A stretch of 12,339 nt of DNA from HGM11412 sp045536025 (lineage in GTDB: Bacteria > Bacillota > Clostridia > Christensenellales > Borkfalkiaceae): assembly GCA_045536025.1 (NCBI GenBank), contig JAZSMT010000038.1, forward strand, positions 1-12,339. The letters are read 5' to 3'. A program made the position numbers and the translations under genes. Below the pieces are notes generated by a model that searched no databases, was not told where the DNA came from, and was given only the letters and a program-made list of their open reading frames with translations. Below, piece after piece: positions 12,315-12,339 of the stretch; within the stretch, counting starts at the first letter, position 1, and each line of letters opens with the position of its first letter.

Positions 12315-12339
12315 ATGTTAATTAAAAGAGGTGTAAACG
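12315..12339 (+). CDS. rplT: 50S ribosomal protein L20, first codons only
   Basis: Only eight codons are present (M-L-I-K-R-G-V-N) before the window ends. They match the L20 N-terminus (M-x-x-K-R-G-V-x). A Shine-Dalgarno AGGGAGGA (12298-12305) lies 9 nt upstream, and the position after infC-rpmI is the expected one. L20 is an early assembly protein of the 50S subunit and the likely repressor of this operon through the leader before infC. Confidence 0.85.

Overview
The window reads as a chromosomal housekeeping segment from a low-GC (about 40% by eye) endospore-forming Firmicute, most likely an uncultured or gut-type member of the Clostridia. The support is the spore maturation pair spmA-spmB, a YtxC-like gene directly upstream of thrS, the metG-tatD-rsmA order known from Bacillus/Clostridia, a tRNA-responsive T-box, and a Firmicute-style infC-rpmI-rplT operon with a leader attenuator. 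I see no phage, transposase, CRISPR or defence genes. All reading frames look intact; only rplT is cut by the window edge.

Layout. 1-96 is a small cluster of hairpins with no gene, just downstream of spmB. 97-1142 (minus) is spmA-spmB with a 4-nt overlap. A 106-bp divergent intergenic region carries a clear sigma-A-type promoter for metG. 1249-4892 (plus) holds methionyl-tRNA synthetase, a TatD-family nuclease (TAATG overlap) and the 16S rRNA dimethyltransferase RsmA, closed by a bidirectional terminator shared with the convergent purine-PRTase-like gene at 4925-5464 (minus). That gene has its own promoter and diverges from a P-type Ca2+-ATPase gene (5599-8244, plus). The ATPase gene overlaps a YtxC-like gene by 8 nt.

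8984-9428 has no gene but is dense in RNA structure. It holds a perfect 16-bp hairpin whose tetraloop contains the ytxC-like stop codon, a small AGTGAT/hairpin repeat module, an AT-rich terminator, a consensus promoter and a threonine T-box with mutually exclusive antiterminator and terminator. thrS follows (9429-11366). A second consensus promoter and a leader with a terminator abutting the Shine-Dalgarno sequence precede infC, which begins at an ATT codon. rpmI and the first codons of rplT end the window.

Taken together, most of the window serves translation: two aminoacyl-tRNA synthetases, rRNA methylation, IF3, L35 and L20. Two independent cis-acting RNA switches sense uncharged tRNA(Thr) and, by homology, free L20. 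The other genes relate to sporulation (SpmA, SpmB, possibly YtxC), cation export and purine salvage. I do not see a new multi-gene system. The most rewarding targets are the RNA structures and the poorly understood YtxC-like gene.
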